DNA from: Chitinophagaceae bacterium
GTDB lineage: Bacteria > Bacteroidota > Bacteroidia > Chitinophagales > Chitinophagaceae
DNA: 5,643 nt
Reading direction: 5' to 3'
Assembly: GCA_003151295.1 (NCBI GenBank)
Contig: PLXD01000567.1
Location: 2,802-8,444, forward strand
The notes under the pieces are model-generated. The model was not told the origin of the DNA. It was given only the letters and a program-made list of their open reading frames with translations, and made no database searches. The translations under genes and the position numbers were made by a program. This document shows, piece after piece, positions 1 to 5,643 of this stretch. Positions within the stretch are counted from its first letter, which is position 1, and every line of letters begins with the position of its first letter.

Positions 1-1983
1 CAGCCTGGTTTCTTTCTGCTGGGTTGTGCCGATTCCCGATATGATAGACACATTATTTACCGGCGCTGGCGTTTTATCGTGATTTTGGCTAACGGCCTGG
101 TCCTGTTTTGATCCTTCATTTTTCCTTTCCGCCTGGTTGTCATTTGGCAAAACATTTTCGGGATGGACAATGGTCTGATTCTCCGAGGACCTATCATTCC
201 CCGGGTCGCGAATACCTCTGTCATTCCCTGGATTCATCGCGATGTTCGGATCCATCATTTCTGTTAACTCTGTATTGAATTGCGAAATGCTGATCACATG
301 CCCATTCTTAATAATATCCAGTTCACGTTTGGGTATATTGGCCCGCAGCCTGATAACCGGATTTCCAGGCATGTCCAGGTGAACCGACTGGGTATTTCCC
401 ATTTCTATCGACCTGACCACATGAGAATGCCGCAGATCATTTTTGTCTTTCTCCTGAATAGGCAATTCATCCAGCCTTTTTGCTACATCTAACTCCTGCC
501 GGTCAAAAGAGACATACCCATAGCCAGCATTGGTTTTCTGAGAAAAATCAAGGCCCCGCCATTCATTGATGGACGTTCCATCCTCCCGAAGCCAGTTATT
601 CAACACCTGACCACCCCGTAACAGATTCACGCCCATTTTCCAGGGTGTGTCATATTGATTGCCATGTCCCTTAAAGTTCTGAATCTGGAAAAACTGACGA
701 CGAGGATATTGGGACTCGGGCCTTTTCAGTTCCAGTTGATATCTATTGGGAAAATAGACGCCTGAATCCGCTTTTTCAACATGAACCACCGCCCGGACAA
801 CCCCGGCATGCTCCGCCGAATGAAATTCCAGTAATATCTGGGTTTTACCTTGCTGCATTTGTCCCCGGAGCTCTTCATTTTTGGTATCCGGGAAACCATG
901 CTGCCGCAGGCGGCCTACGTTGTATTCGTAGTTCGCCTCATTATAATTCTCATTTTTCATGACCGTATTATTTAAATTAATTGAATAGTTAGCTTCCCCA
1001 CTGGCAACAGCCTCGTTTTTTACGAGGTCGGCCGTATTAACAATTACCTGCCTTTGCCTATTGCTGATTTCGACGGATTGAGAACCGGCATTTACAGCCA
1101 GATTGACTACTTCGTCATTCCCATTATGCAGAAAGTGCGCCTGGGATTTATTGCCGTCCAAAAGGCCCAGGTAAATCATCTGTAAAGCAGCAGGATTGTG
1201 CTGTTCGGTGATGGGCAATAAGTCGATTTTCCGACGAAGGTCAAAGAAACCAATATTTTCCAATTGATACTTTCCGGACAAATCCTTCTGGTGTATATTT
1301 AAGCTGAACCATTCCACAACGGGGATACCATCCACCGGCGAAATGATCTCCCGCCCCACTGGGGAACCTTCTAACAGGTTCCTGGCCTGTTTAACGGTAG
1401 GCCACAAAATATCATCCCGGCTGAACGAATGCCTGATTTCATAAGCGTTTTTAAATTCCAACGCATCCGGAATATATTGTTCATAAGGTGTATCCAACCA
1501 GTGCTTGAGGGTTAGCCCGTGCATCGCTTCGTTCCCCTGCGGGTGACCGCTTTCCTTCAATAGCTGTAAATCACGCTTTACCTCAACAGATAGGTCAATC
1601 AACTGCTGCAAAAAAGGGTCTTCTTTTGCCGCCTCCCGCACTCCCGGTCTATCCAAATCTTCCGACCAATCGAGAGCCCCCATTTTTTTATCCAATGCCA
1701 CTGTATCGATTCCGGCGATCTCCAATTCAGGGATAATTATTTCCTTTCTAAGGGAAGCGTCATAACTTTTTACACGCAGCATGGCGTTATTGCCGTCTCC
1801 CAGCTGTATCACCAGGTTCATTTTGCCCTGTAAAAACCAGCGCTCATCCCGGATGGCAAAAGCATCCTTTCTATTTGGATCCGCCAATCTTGCCTGCAGC
1901 GCCTCTATAGCCCGATGACCAAAGCCCAAGTGTTTAAACTCAAATTCCAAGAGCCCTTCATTGTATTTTTTGTCCTCATCCAT
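1..1983 (-). CDS. Large modular protein of unknown function, 3' end outside the window
   Basis: Open for 661 codons from ATG at 1983 to the left edge with no stop. The start is fixed by a strong AAGGAGG site six bases upstream. I see no signal peptide or membrane segment, so it is probably cytoplasmic. Residues 11-79 begin with an LGFG motif (19-22) and form a mixed strand/helix unit. Residues 82-163 match the neighbouring gene's protein without gaps (IIP, GIDT, LD..M, W, RDL, SGH, final W). Residues 199-306 carry NLL.G..V, DG....EW..L, QK...G and LPI.E. This last unit recurs at 450-556, preceded at 349-420 by a second copy of the N-terminal unit. So there are two modules, with the shared domain inserted in the first. 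After about residue 570 comes an N/D/Q/E-rich linker with a repeated PGNDR (585-589, 594-598). From memory it resembles uncharacterised multidomain proteins common on Bacteroidota mobile elements (NLL.GR.V and LDF motifs); I cannot give a family name. No catalytic motif is evident. It is the last visible gene of the transfer operon; function unknown. Confidence 0.88.
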   Translation of the reverse strand, partial: MDEDKKYNEGLLEFEFKHLGFGHRAIEALQARLADPNRKDAFAIRDERWFLQGKMNLVIQLGDGNNAMLRVKSYDASLRKEIIIPELEIAGIDTVALDKKMGALDWSEDLDRPGVREAAKEDPFLQQLIDLSVEVKRDLQLLKESGHPQGNEAMHGLTLKHWLDTPYEQYIPDALEFKNAYEIRHSFSRDDILWPTVKQARNLLEGSPVGREIISPVDGIPVVEWFSLNIHQKDLSGKYQLENIGFFDLRRKIDLLPITEQHNPAALQMIYLGLLDGNKSQAHFLHNGNDEVVNLAVNAGSQSVEISNRQRQVIVNTADLVKNEAVASGEANYSINLNNTVMKNENYNEANYEYNVGRLRQHGFPDTKNEELRGQMQQGKTQILLEFHSAEHAGVVRAVVHVEKADSGVYFPNRYQLELKRPESQYPRRQFFQIQNFKGHGNQYDTPWKMGVNLLRGGQVLNNWLREDGTSINEWRGLDFSQKTNAGYGYVSFDRQELDVAKRLDELPIQEKDKNDLRHSHVVRSIEMGNTQSVHLDMPGNPVIRLRANIPKRELDIIKNGHVISISQFNTELTEMMDPNIAMNPGNDRGIRDPGNDRSSENQTIVHPENVLPNDNQAERKNEGSKQDQAVSQNHDKTPAPVNNVSIISGIGTTQQKETRL

Positions 1984-1989
1984 CACGCG

Positions 1990-1996
1990 CCTCCTT
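1990..1996 (-). promoter_or_regulatory. Shine-Dalgarno site of the large modular gene
   Basis: The minus strand reads AAGGAGG followed by six bases (CGCGTG) and then ATG at 1983. This is a near-perfect anti-16S match at good spacing. It lies in the 27-base gap after the previous gene's TGA, and it decides the start of the large gene. Such strong sites are not the rule in Bacteroidota, where A-rich leaders are usual. Confidence 0.8.
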
Positions 1997-2010
1997 TTCT
2001 TTAGCTATTA

Positions 2011-2721
2011 TCAAATACCTAATCCTTTTTTTGGTTTGTTTTGCCTGCTGTTCAAAGAGGTAAGCAAAGTGGCACCTGCCTTAGCAATTCTAATCCTCCT
2101 CGCCTCATTTTCCTGCTGTCTTTTCGAAACATCAACGGTATTTCCTGTGACCGGCTTCCTGTCCATGCGTTTTTCTTTGTCCTGTTTGTATTCCGTTGCT
2201 TCCTTTTTCGCGGCGCTCATGTAATTTGCCGGAGCGACTACTGTTTCCAGGGTATTACCTGTATGAGGATGCATCCTCGTATTGGCCCAATATTTACGTT
2301 GCAGCTTCCAGCGAAATTCCTCCCCCCTGTAGTGACCACTGTCTGACAAATTTTTAAGGTCCCGGAAAATGCTACTCACCCGCATGATGTCGCGCTGCAG
2401 CCGGGCATTTCGCATGCCCTTGGCAATAGCTTCCTGGCTATAATAGTCCTTATTCCAGTTAATTTTCCGCATTCGCCTATCCAGCCCGCGCGTGTCCACG
2501 CCATTAAAATGTCGCTGTGGAATGATGGTTGTTACTTTGACAAGTTGCACATATAGTCCCCGGCTTGCTTGTTTCAACACCTTACCCGCCCAGATCAACA
2601 ACTCTTTGGCGTATTCCCTGCCACTCGCAGGTTCTTCCTGCATAGGATTATACATGCCCGGTGAAGGGAAACCCGGGTCTTTTCCCGGATCCTGGCCGAT
2701 ATTTTTGTTGCTGAGCGCCAT
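2011..2721 (-). CDS. Basic protein of unknown function sharing a domain with the downstream large protein
   Basis: Encodes 236 residues from ATG at 2721. The frame is also open to an ATG at 2763 (250 residues), directly after an in-frame TAG. I prefer 2721 because GAGGA lies five bases upstream and nothing similar precedes 2763. The protein is hydrophilic and rich in K/R, with no signal peptide or clear membrane segment. The N-terminus (about 1-35) is rich in G, P and D (DPGKDPG) and looks disordered. Residues 65-146 align without gaps to residues 82-163 of the next gene's product: shared IIP, G.DT, LD..M, W, LQ, RDL, SGH..G.E and a terminal W, about 25 identities in 80. The C-terminal ~60 residues are charged and probably helical or disordered. 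The next gene starts 27 bases downstream, so co-translation is likely. I do not recognise a named family. The shared domain suggests it works with, or arose from, the neighbour; the basic charge would allow nucleic-acid binding, but that is only inference. Confidence 0.8.
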   Translation of the reverse strand: MALSNKNIGQDPGKDPGFPSPGMYNPMQEEPASGREYAKELLIWAGKVLKQASRGLYVQLVKVTTIIPQRHFNGVDTRGLDRRMRKINWNKDYYSQEAIAKGMRNARLQRDIMRVSSIFRDLKNLSDSGHYRGEEFRWKLQRKYWANTRMHPHTGNTLETVVAPANYMSAAKKEATEYKQDKEKRMDRKPVTGNTVDVSKRQQENEARRIRIAKAGATLLTSLNSRQNKPKKGLGI

Positions 2722-2726
2722 CATTT

Positions 2727-2731
2727 TCCTC
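2727..2731 (-). promoter_or_regulatory. Shine-Dalgarno site favouring the 2721 start
   Basis: The minus strand reads AAAGAGGAAA followed by two consecutive ATG codons (2724 and 2721). The GAGGA core is five bases from the second ATG and only two from the first, so 2721 is the better start. The site lies inside the longer reading from 2763, which has no comparable upstream signal. Confidence 0.5.
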
Positions 2732-2819
2732 TTTTTCAAATTCTCCCAAATCGGAAACAGCATCTAATCGGCATTTCCCTGTTCACGCCTGGCTCCTTCT
2801 TCGAGTTTTATCCCTGCAT

Positions 2820-3164
2820 TTAAAAACGTTGCCCCCGGCGGTGTCTTAAAGTTCTTTTGTCCCCCTGCCGGACAGCCGTTTTTAATATATTCATCTTTCG
2901 CTGGGCAAAATCCTGACTTACCCGATATTCCTTCCTCGTACTTTCGGTGGCGCGTTCTATGTTCTTCGCGGCTTGCTTTGGTGATAAATGAACAACCGCG
3001 TGCCTCTTCAATTCATCAATAAAATCTCCAAACAACCAAGAGAAAAATCTCACTAAAAGACTATTGTCCCATTCCTGTTGTCTTCTGCGCATTTCCTCCG
3101 GAGATTGAACAAAGCCCATGGAACCCCCACTGGATACCGGTAATTTTTCGTCCTTCTTTCGCAT
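2820..3164 (-). CDS. Small basic protein of unknown function downstream of traN
   Basis: Encodes 114 residues from ATG at 3164, with AAGGAG five bases upstream and only 24 bases after the traN stop, so it almost certainly belongs to the same operon. There is no signal peptide. Residues 36-52 (sequence around LLVRFFSWLFGDFIDEL) form one hydrophobic or amphipathic stretch, too short and too charged for a confident transmembrane helix but able to lie on a membrane. Residues about 60-100 are charged and probably helical. The last dozen residues are very arginine-rich. That tail may be an artefact: from about 2850 leftward another frame continues in plausible protein sequence to a TAG directly before the ATG at 2763 (see findings). 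It sits where classical Bacteroides elements have traO, but I see no signal peptide and no resemblance I can defend. Function unknown. Confidence 0.7.
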   Translation of the reverse strand: MRKKDEKLPVSSGGSMGFVQSPEEMRRRQQEWDNSLLVRFFSWLFGDFIDELKRHAVVHLSPKQAAKNIERATESTRKEYRVSQDFAQRKMNILKTAVRQGDKRTLRHRRGQRF

Positions 3165-3169
3165 ATATG

Positions 3170-3175
3170 CTCCTT
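3170..3175 (-). promoter_or_regulatory. Shine-Dalgarno site of the 114-residue gene
   Basis: The minus strand reads AAGGAG, then CATAT, then ATG at 3164. The spacing of five bases is good, and the site lies in the 24-base gap after traN. It supports this start and independent ribosome entry. Confidence 0.7.
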
Positions 3176-3188
3176 CTTTGTGTTGACT

Positions 3189-4055
3189 TTATTGCAAAAC
3201 CCTGGTCTTTAGCACCGTTTTATAGCCGACGGGTAGCGTCAGCAGCCGCCCGCCGCCCGGCTCACTTAGTTGCAAAACCAGTTTTTTGTGTTTCGGAATG
3301 GTGAAGGGCCGGAAGCCGAAAACCAATAACCGCATATCCTTGCCGGGGATAAGGTTTTCCGGGCTGCTATAGACAGGCCGCAATATCCTTTCCTGGATGG
3401 CCGTTCGTTTAGCCCTTTTTTTGTCCTGTATGGAGAAATGAACATACTCTACCGGATAGGCGAGCAGGGAATGATTCTTTACTTTGACCCTGAGCCACAT
3501 CAGCCGGTCTTTGATATAGATGCTTTGCAGCACCAACCTCATTTTCTCCGATCCGGTTGCCAACCGTAAAAAGGAGGAAGCACTGGCCACCGTATCGGCA
3601 TCCGCAGATAGGACGCTTTCATCGGCTGGCAACCCAGAGAGAAGTACCGTGTGTTCGGCAGCACCGGTGACCGGTTCATACCCTTCTACGCTGTCATTTA
3701 CCACACGATAATTGCAGATGCCCGGATCGGCTTCATAGCGAAGCTCCAACGAATACAGCCGGCCGTTCAGGCCGATCACTGTCAAATTGGTCGGCGCAAA
3801 GCCCTGCCTGGCAGCTTTTAGTTCCAGTACGTTGTCCGTTCCTTTCACCTTTTGCGCCAGCACATCTTTTGTTCCTTTTCCTGCTGGCTTGATCCCCACC
3901 GGGAAAACGACACAGGTAATTTTATTCAGCGTGACCGGGATGTACTGAGACCGGATGGGCTCCAGGAAGAATTCGCTGGCGCCTATTTGCGCGGTTGCGC
4001 CCATATAGGCCGCCAGGAAAAGTACGCTTGTCAAGAATATTTTAAACTTTTGCAT
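3189..4055 (-). CDS. traN: Conjugative transposon protein TraN (VirB9-like channel component)
   Basis: A 288-residue protein, near the usual length of the Bacteroidota TraN family (DUF4138 / Bac_Flav_CT_N). TraN is exported and is regarded as the VirB9-like part of the outer channel of the conjugative type IV secretion machine. The sequence shows a signal peptide: basic start (QKFK), hydrophobic core at about 6-19 and an ATA/Q cleavage site after residue 22. The N-terminal domain (about 38-108) has the family pattern of a strand (ITCVVFP), then NVLELKAA, then LTVIGLNGRLYSLELRY. The C-terminal domain (about 173-283) is a second strand-rich unit (IKDRLMWLRVKVKN, then YPVEYVHFSI). A linker rich in A, S and D (about 130-165) separates them. 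The start has no Shine-Dalgarno site but an A/T-rich leader, normal for Bacteroidota. It follows traM by 60 bases in the conserved traM-traN order, which strengthens the call. Confidence 0.93.
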   Translation of the reverse strand: MQKFKIFLTSVLFLAAYMGATAQIGASEFFLEPIRSQYIPVTLNKITCVVFPVGIKPAGKGTKDVLAQKVKGTDNVLELKAARQGFAPTNLTVIGLNGRLYSLELRYEADPGICNYRVVNDSVEGYEPVTGAAEHTVLLSGLPADESVLSADADTVASASSFLRLATGSEKMRLVLQSIYIKDRLMWLRVKVKNHSLLAYPVEYVHFSIQDKKRAKRTAIQERILRPVYSSPENLIPGKDMRLLVFGFRPFTIPKHKKLVLQLSEPGGGRLLTLPVGYKTVLKTRVLQ

Positions 4056-4101
4056 AGTTCAAGAATTTTAATATGAATAATCATTTTACCAGATTCACCC
4101 G

Positions 4102-4117
4102 AAAGGAGTTCTCCTTT
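4102..4117. repeat. Inverted repeat at the traM stop codon
   Basis: A perfect 7-base inverted repeat, AAAGGAG/CTCCTTT with a two-base centre, overlaps the TAA of traM and starts the 60-base traM-traN gap. One arm is a Shine-Dalgarno-like AAGGAG right after the traM stop, 46 bases or more from the traN ATG, so it does not serve traN directly. No T-run follows on the minus strand, so it is not a classical intrinsic terminator. The tiny loop means it is either a weak hairpin or a DNA-level palindrome; its role is unknown. Confidence 0.5.
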
Positions 4118-5468
4118 AAGAAGCTGTTTTGCTCTCTTTCAGTAACACTTCATATCCCGCTTTTACCGATACCCGCACCAGCTTTATCTTTTTACTGAAT
4201 AAAGTCTTTGCGGCCTGGATGCCGGCATTTGCTGCCTGAGCCCCCAGGGACGCGTCCAGGCCAGTGATCCCCACGCCATTGATGCCTTCGGCGGCAGATT
4301 CTTTGGACACATCCCGGCCAATTGCCCCGGGTATAAAAATGCCCGTCATGCCATCCAGGTCAAAGACCTGCCAGTTCACCGGATAGATCGAATGGTCGTT
4401 GATGACCGATTTAATGTTGATGAGTAACCGCTCATTGCTCAGCGTGGCCGTTCCGTATACGAAATTGTCTTTGGCCAGCGTCACACCATTCACCAGCGCA
4501 TCCTCTGTTAACCGCAGCTTGATGGTAGCCCCGGAAACCAGGGTCTGATCCTCACTGATCACTGCCCGGATCGTATTCTCTCCTTGCGCATCTGCAGGGC
4601 TATTGTCATCGAAATCCACGAATCCTTCCTGTGCATCCGGCGCTAACGCACCGCCGGTATCCGCCTTTTGCTGTCCTGCAGGCCCTAATACGTTGACGGT
4701 TCCTGTGTCCGGATTGAGGATCGGTTTGGGCGTTGTTACCGTTTTCGTTGCCGGGGCAGGCGAATTTTCAGGCCGGGTAAGCATTTCGGGGTGCTGTATT
4801 TTCAACACTTTATCCAGTACGCCGTTCAGTTTATCTATTTGCGGGTCGTTACCGGTAGAATCGCCCGCTTGCTTCAGGGCCTTCATGAGCTTTTCCAGGC
4901 GGTCAATCCCGGAGGAAGCAGGCAACTGCGTTGGCAGGTAGGAAGTCACGGGCAAGCCCTCCGTTCCTGTGGGCAATGCAGCCGGAGGCGGCTGGCTGAT
5001 GATCTTTTTAAGCTGGTCCAGCCGCTGAAACACCTTTTCCTCATTGGGATCTGCGTAGGTATTCAAGGCAGGCTCTTTGGAATACAAGCCATTCTCCTTC
5101 CCCCTGCCCAATGCTACATTGAAAGCCGATGCTCCTTGCTGTTGGGTGATTATGGGTCTAACCGCCAGGTACGGATCGCTCCTTTCTTTTTCAGCCAATT
5201 TGGTAGAATCCAGTTCAGCCTTTTGGTAAAAACCCAGCTTATCCAGGATGGTTGCCTTTTTGTCAAAATGCGCAGCCGGCAGGTTCATGTTGAACCCATG
5301 TTGAACGCTGGCCTGCTGCGCTTGTGCCGCATTCCCTTTTCCGCCTCCCAACGCCCAAAATGCGCCGGTTAAAAAAGGAATGACCAATACCGGAAGCATT
5401 AACAGAAACTTCTTTTGCCGTTGTGCTTTCGGATCTTTTTTCGTTGATTCCATACTCCGCTGTTCCAT
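4116..5468 (-). CDS. traM: Conjugative transposon protein TraM (VirB10-like channel component)
   Basis: A 450-residue protein matching the Bacteroidota TraM family (Transposon_TraM / Bac_Flav_CT_M). It is the VirB10-like protein that is anchored in the inner membrane and spans the periplasm to the outer channel with TraN. A short basic cytoplasmic tail (1-18) precedes one transmembrane helix (about 21-40, LLMLPVLVIPFLTGAFWALG), then a low-complexity G/A/Q stretch. The middle (about 60-300) is a long periplasmic spacer with proline-rich parts (158-180, 236-250) and short helical parts (144-156, 188-224). The conserved C-terminal domain (about 296-446) starts at IRAVI and GATIKLRL, continues through NGVTLAKDNFVYGTATL and SIYPVNWQVFDLDGMTGIFIPG, and ends in AKTLFSKKIKLVRVSVKAGYEVLL. 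The start at 5468 has only an AT-rich leader; an in-frame ATG at 5453 is possible. It lies 38 bases after the upstream partial gene. Confidence 0.95.
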   Translation of the reverse strand: MEQRSMESTKKDPKAQRQKKFLLMLPVLVIPFLTGAFWALGGGKGNAAQAQQASVQHGFNMNLPAAHFDKKATILDKLGFYQKAELDSTKLAEKERSDPYLAVRPIITQQQGASAFNVALGRGKENGLYSKEPALNTYADPNEEKVFQRLDQLKKIISQPPPAALPTGTEGLPVTSYLPTQLPASSGIDRLEKLMKALKQAGDSTGNDPQIDKLNGVLDKVLKIQHPEMLTRPENSPAPATKTVTTPKPILNPDTGTVNVLGPAGQQKADTGGALAPDAQEGFVDFDDNSPADAQGENTIRAVISEDQTLVSGATIKLRLTEDALVNGVTLAKDNFVYGTATLSNERLLINIKSVINDHSIYPVNWQVFDLDGMTGIFIPGAIGRDVSKESAAEGINGVGITGLDASLGAQAANAGIQAAKTLFSKKIKLVRVSVKAGYEVLLKESKTAS

Positions 5469-5477
5469 AGTTGATCA

Positions 5478-5493
5478 TTTTAATTGATTAAAA
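5478..5493. repeat. AT-only inverted repeat in the leader of traM
   Basis: TTTTAAT and ATTAAAA flank a TG centre, a perfect 7-base inverted repeat in the 38-base gap before traM. The gap is almost all A/T on the side near the start, typical of Bacteroidota translation leaders. The repeat may therefore be a by-product of composition rather than an operator. No factor or role can be assigned. Confidence 0.3.
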
Positions 5494-5506
5494 AATAGAC
5501 CCTTCC

Positions 5507-5643
5507 TTATTTGCTGAAAAGAAAGGGCGGTTTATACAATTGCTCCACCTTTTCGATACTGTCGAAAAGGCCGGGGCGCGCCTGCCGGATGCTATCGTAC
5601 AGGATGCGTCCCTGCGGGTCATTTTTCAGGCTGTCCATCCGAA
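5507..5643 (-). CDS. C-terminal fragment of a gene upstream of traM, possibly traL
   Basis: Only the last 44 codons and the TAA (5507-5509) are inside the window; the gene enters from the right edge. Of the three minus-strand frames at this edge, only this one is open; the other two hit TGA within eight codons. The residues are hydrophilic and look helical (MDSLKNDPQGRILYDSIRQA, then RPGLFDSIEKVEQLY). In Bacteroidota elements the gene before traM is normally traL, after traK, and a short charged C-terminus suits TraL better than TraK. I assign this by position only, since the fragment is too short for a family call. The 38-base gap to traM supports co-transcription. Confidence 0.6.
   Translation of the reverse strand, partial: RMDSLKNDPQGRILYDSIRQARPGLFDSIEKVEQLYKPPFLFSK

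Noticed and set aside
280..492. Plus-strand 70-codon open frame
   Set aside because: Antisense to the second module of the large protein, whose repeat alignment confirms the minus-strand frame.
1961..2767. Plus-strand open frames (1961-2224, 2041-2346, 2492-2767), some with hydrophobic translations that look like membrane proteins
   Set aside because: They are antisense to the 2011-2721 gene, which has a Shine-Dalgarno site and a domain supported by alignment to its neighbour. Hydrophobic shadows are expected opposite lysine- and glutamate-rich coding sequence.
3052..3129. Calling the 114-residue gene TraO
   Set aside because: Position after traN suggests it, but TraO proteins are exported and about 190 residues. 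This one has no signal peptide and only one short amphipathic segment.
4102..4117. Intrinsic terminator between traM and traN
   Set aside because: The inverted repeat is short, has a two-base centre and is followed on the minus strand by CGGGTG rather than a T-run. Termination inside a conserved traM-traN operon would also be unexpected.
4791..5372. Plus-strand open frame of 193 codons opposite traM
   Set aside because: It lies wholly antisense to traM, which is a confident family match. The translation is rich in Q, R, L and C with no coherent domain, and no ribosome site is evident. It is a shadow of the biased codon use in traM.
5263..5478. Minus-strand 71-codon frame overlapping the start of traM
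   Set aside because: It overlaps traM in another frame and its translation has no signal peptide or domain. TraM's membrane segment and conserved C-terminus establish the correct frame.

Overview
The window is a stretch of a Bacteroidota conjugative element (integrative conjugative element, conjugative transposon or plasmid). All supported genes lie on the minus strand and are packed head to tail, so they read from the right edge to the left edge. Two genes are recognisable as the Bacteroidota-type conjugation genes traM and traN, parts of the envelope-spanning mating channel. I see no integrase, relaxase, transposase, tRNA, rRNA, CRISPR array or plus-strand gene. Base composition is close to balanced, which fits soil or water Bacteroidota such as Chitinophagaceae or Sphingobacteriaceae, but the genus cannot be fixed from this piece.

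Layout in transcription order (right to left): the last 44 codons of an unidentified gene in the traK/traL position (5507-5643); traM, a VirB10-like inner-membrane-anchored channel protein (4116-5468); traN, a secreted VirB9-like channel protein (3189-4055); a small basic protein of unknown function (2820-3164); a basic protein of about 236 residues of unknown function (2011-2721, or to 2763); and a large modular protein of unknown function that runs off the left edge (1-1983). Gaps are 24 to about 100 bases and strong Shine-Dalgarno sites precede the last three genes, so a single operon is the simplest reading.

The conjugation genes are ordinary. The three genes after traN, where classical Bacteroides elements carry traO, traP and traQ, are the interesting part. 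Hand alignment shows that the ~236-residue protein and the N-terminal half of the large protein share an ungapped domain of about 80 residues (25 of 80 identical by my count). The large protein is also internally duplicated: a ~200-residue module occurs twice, and the shared domain sits as an insertion inside the first copy only. These genes therefore look like a related set built by domain shuffling and travelling with the transfer operon. Their function is unknown.

The small gene's end (about 2820-2870) has an alternative reading frame that continues to a stop directly abutting the next ATG. This suggests a frameshift, an assembly indel or chance.
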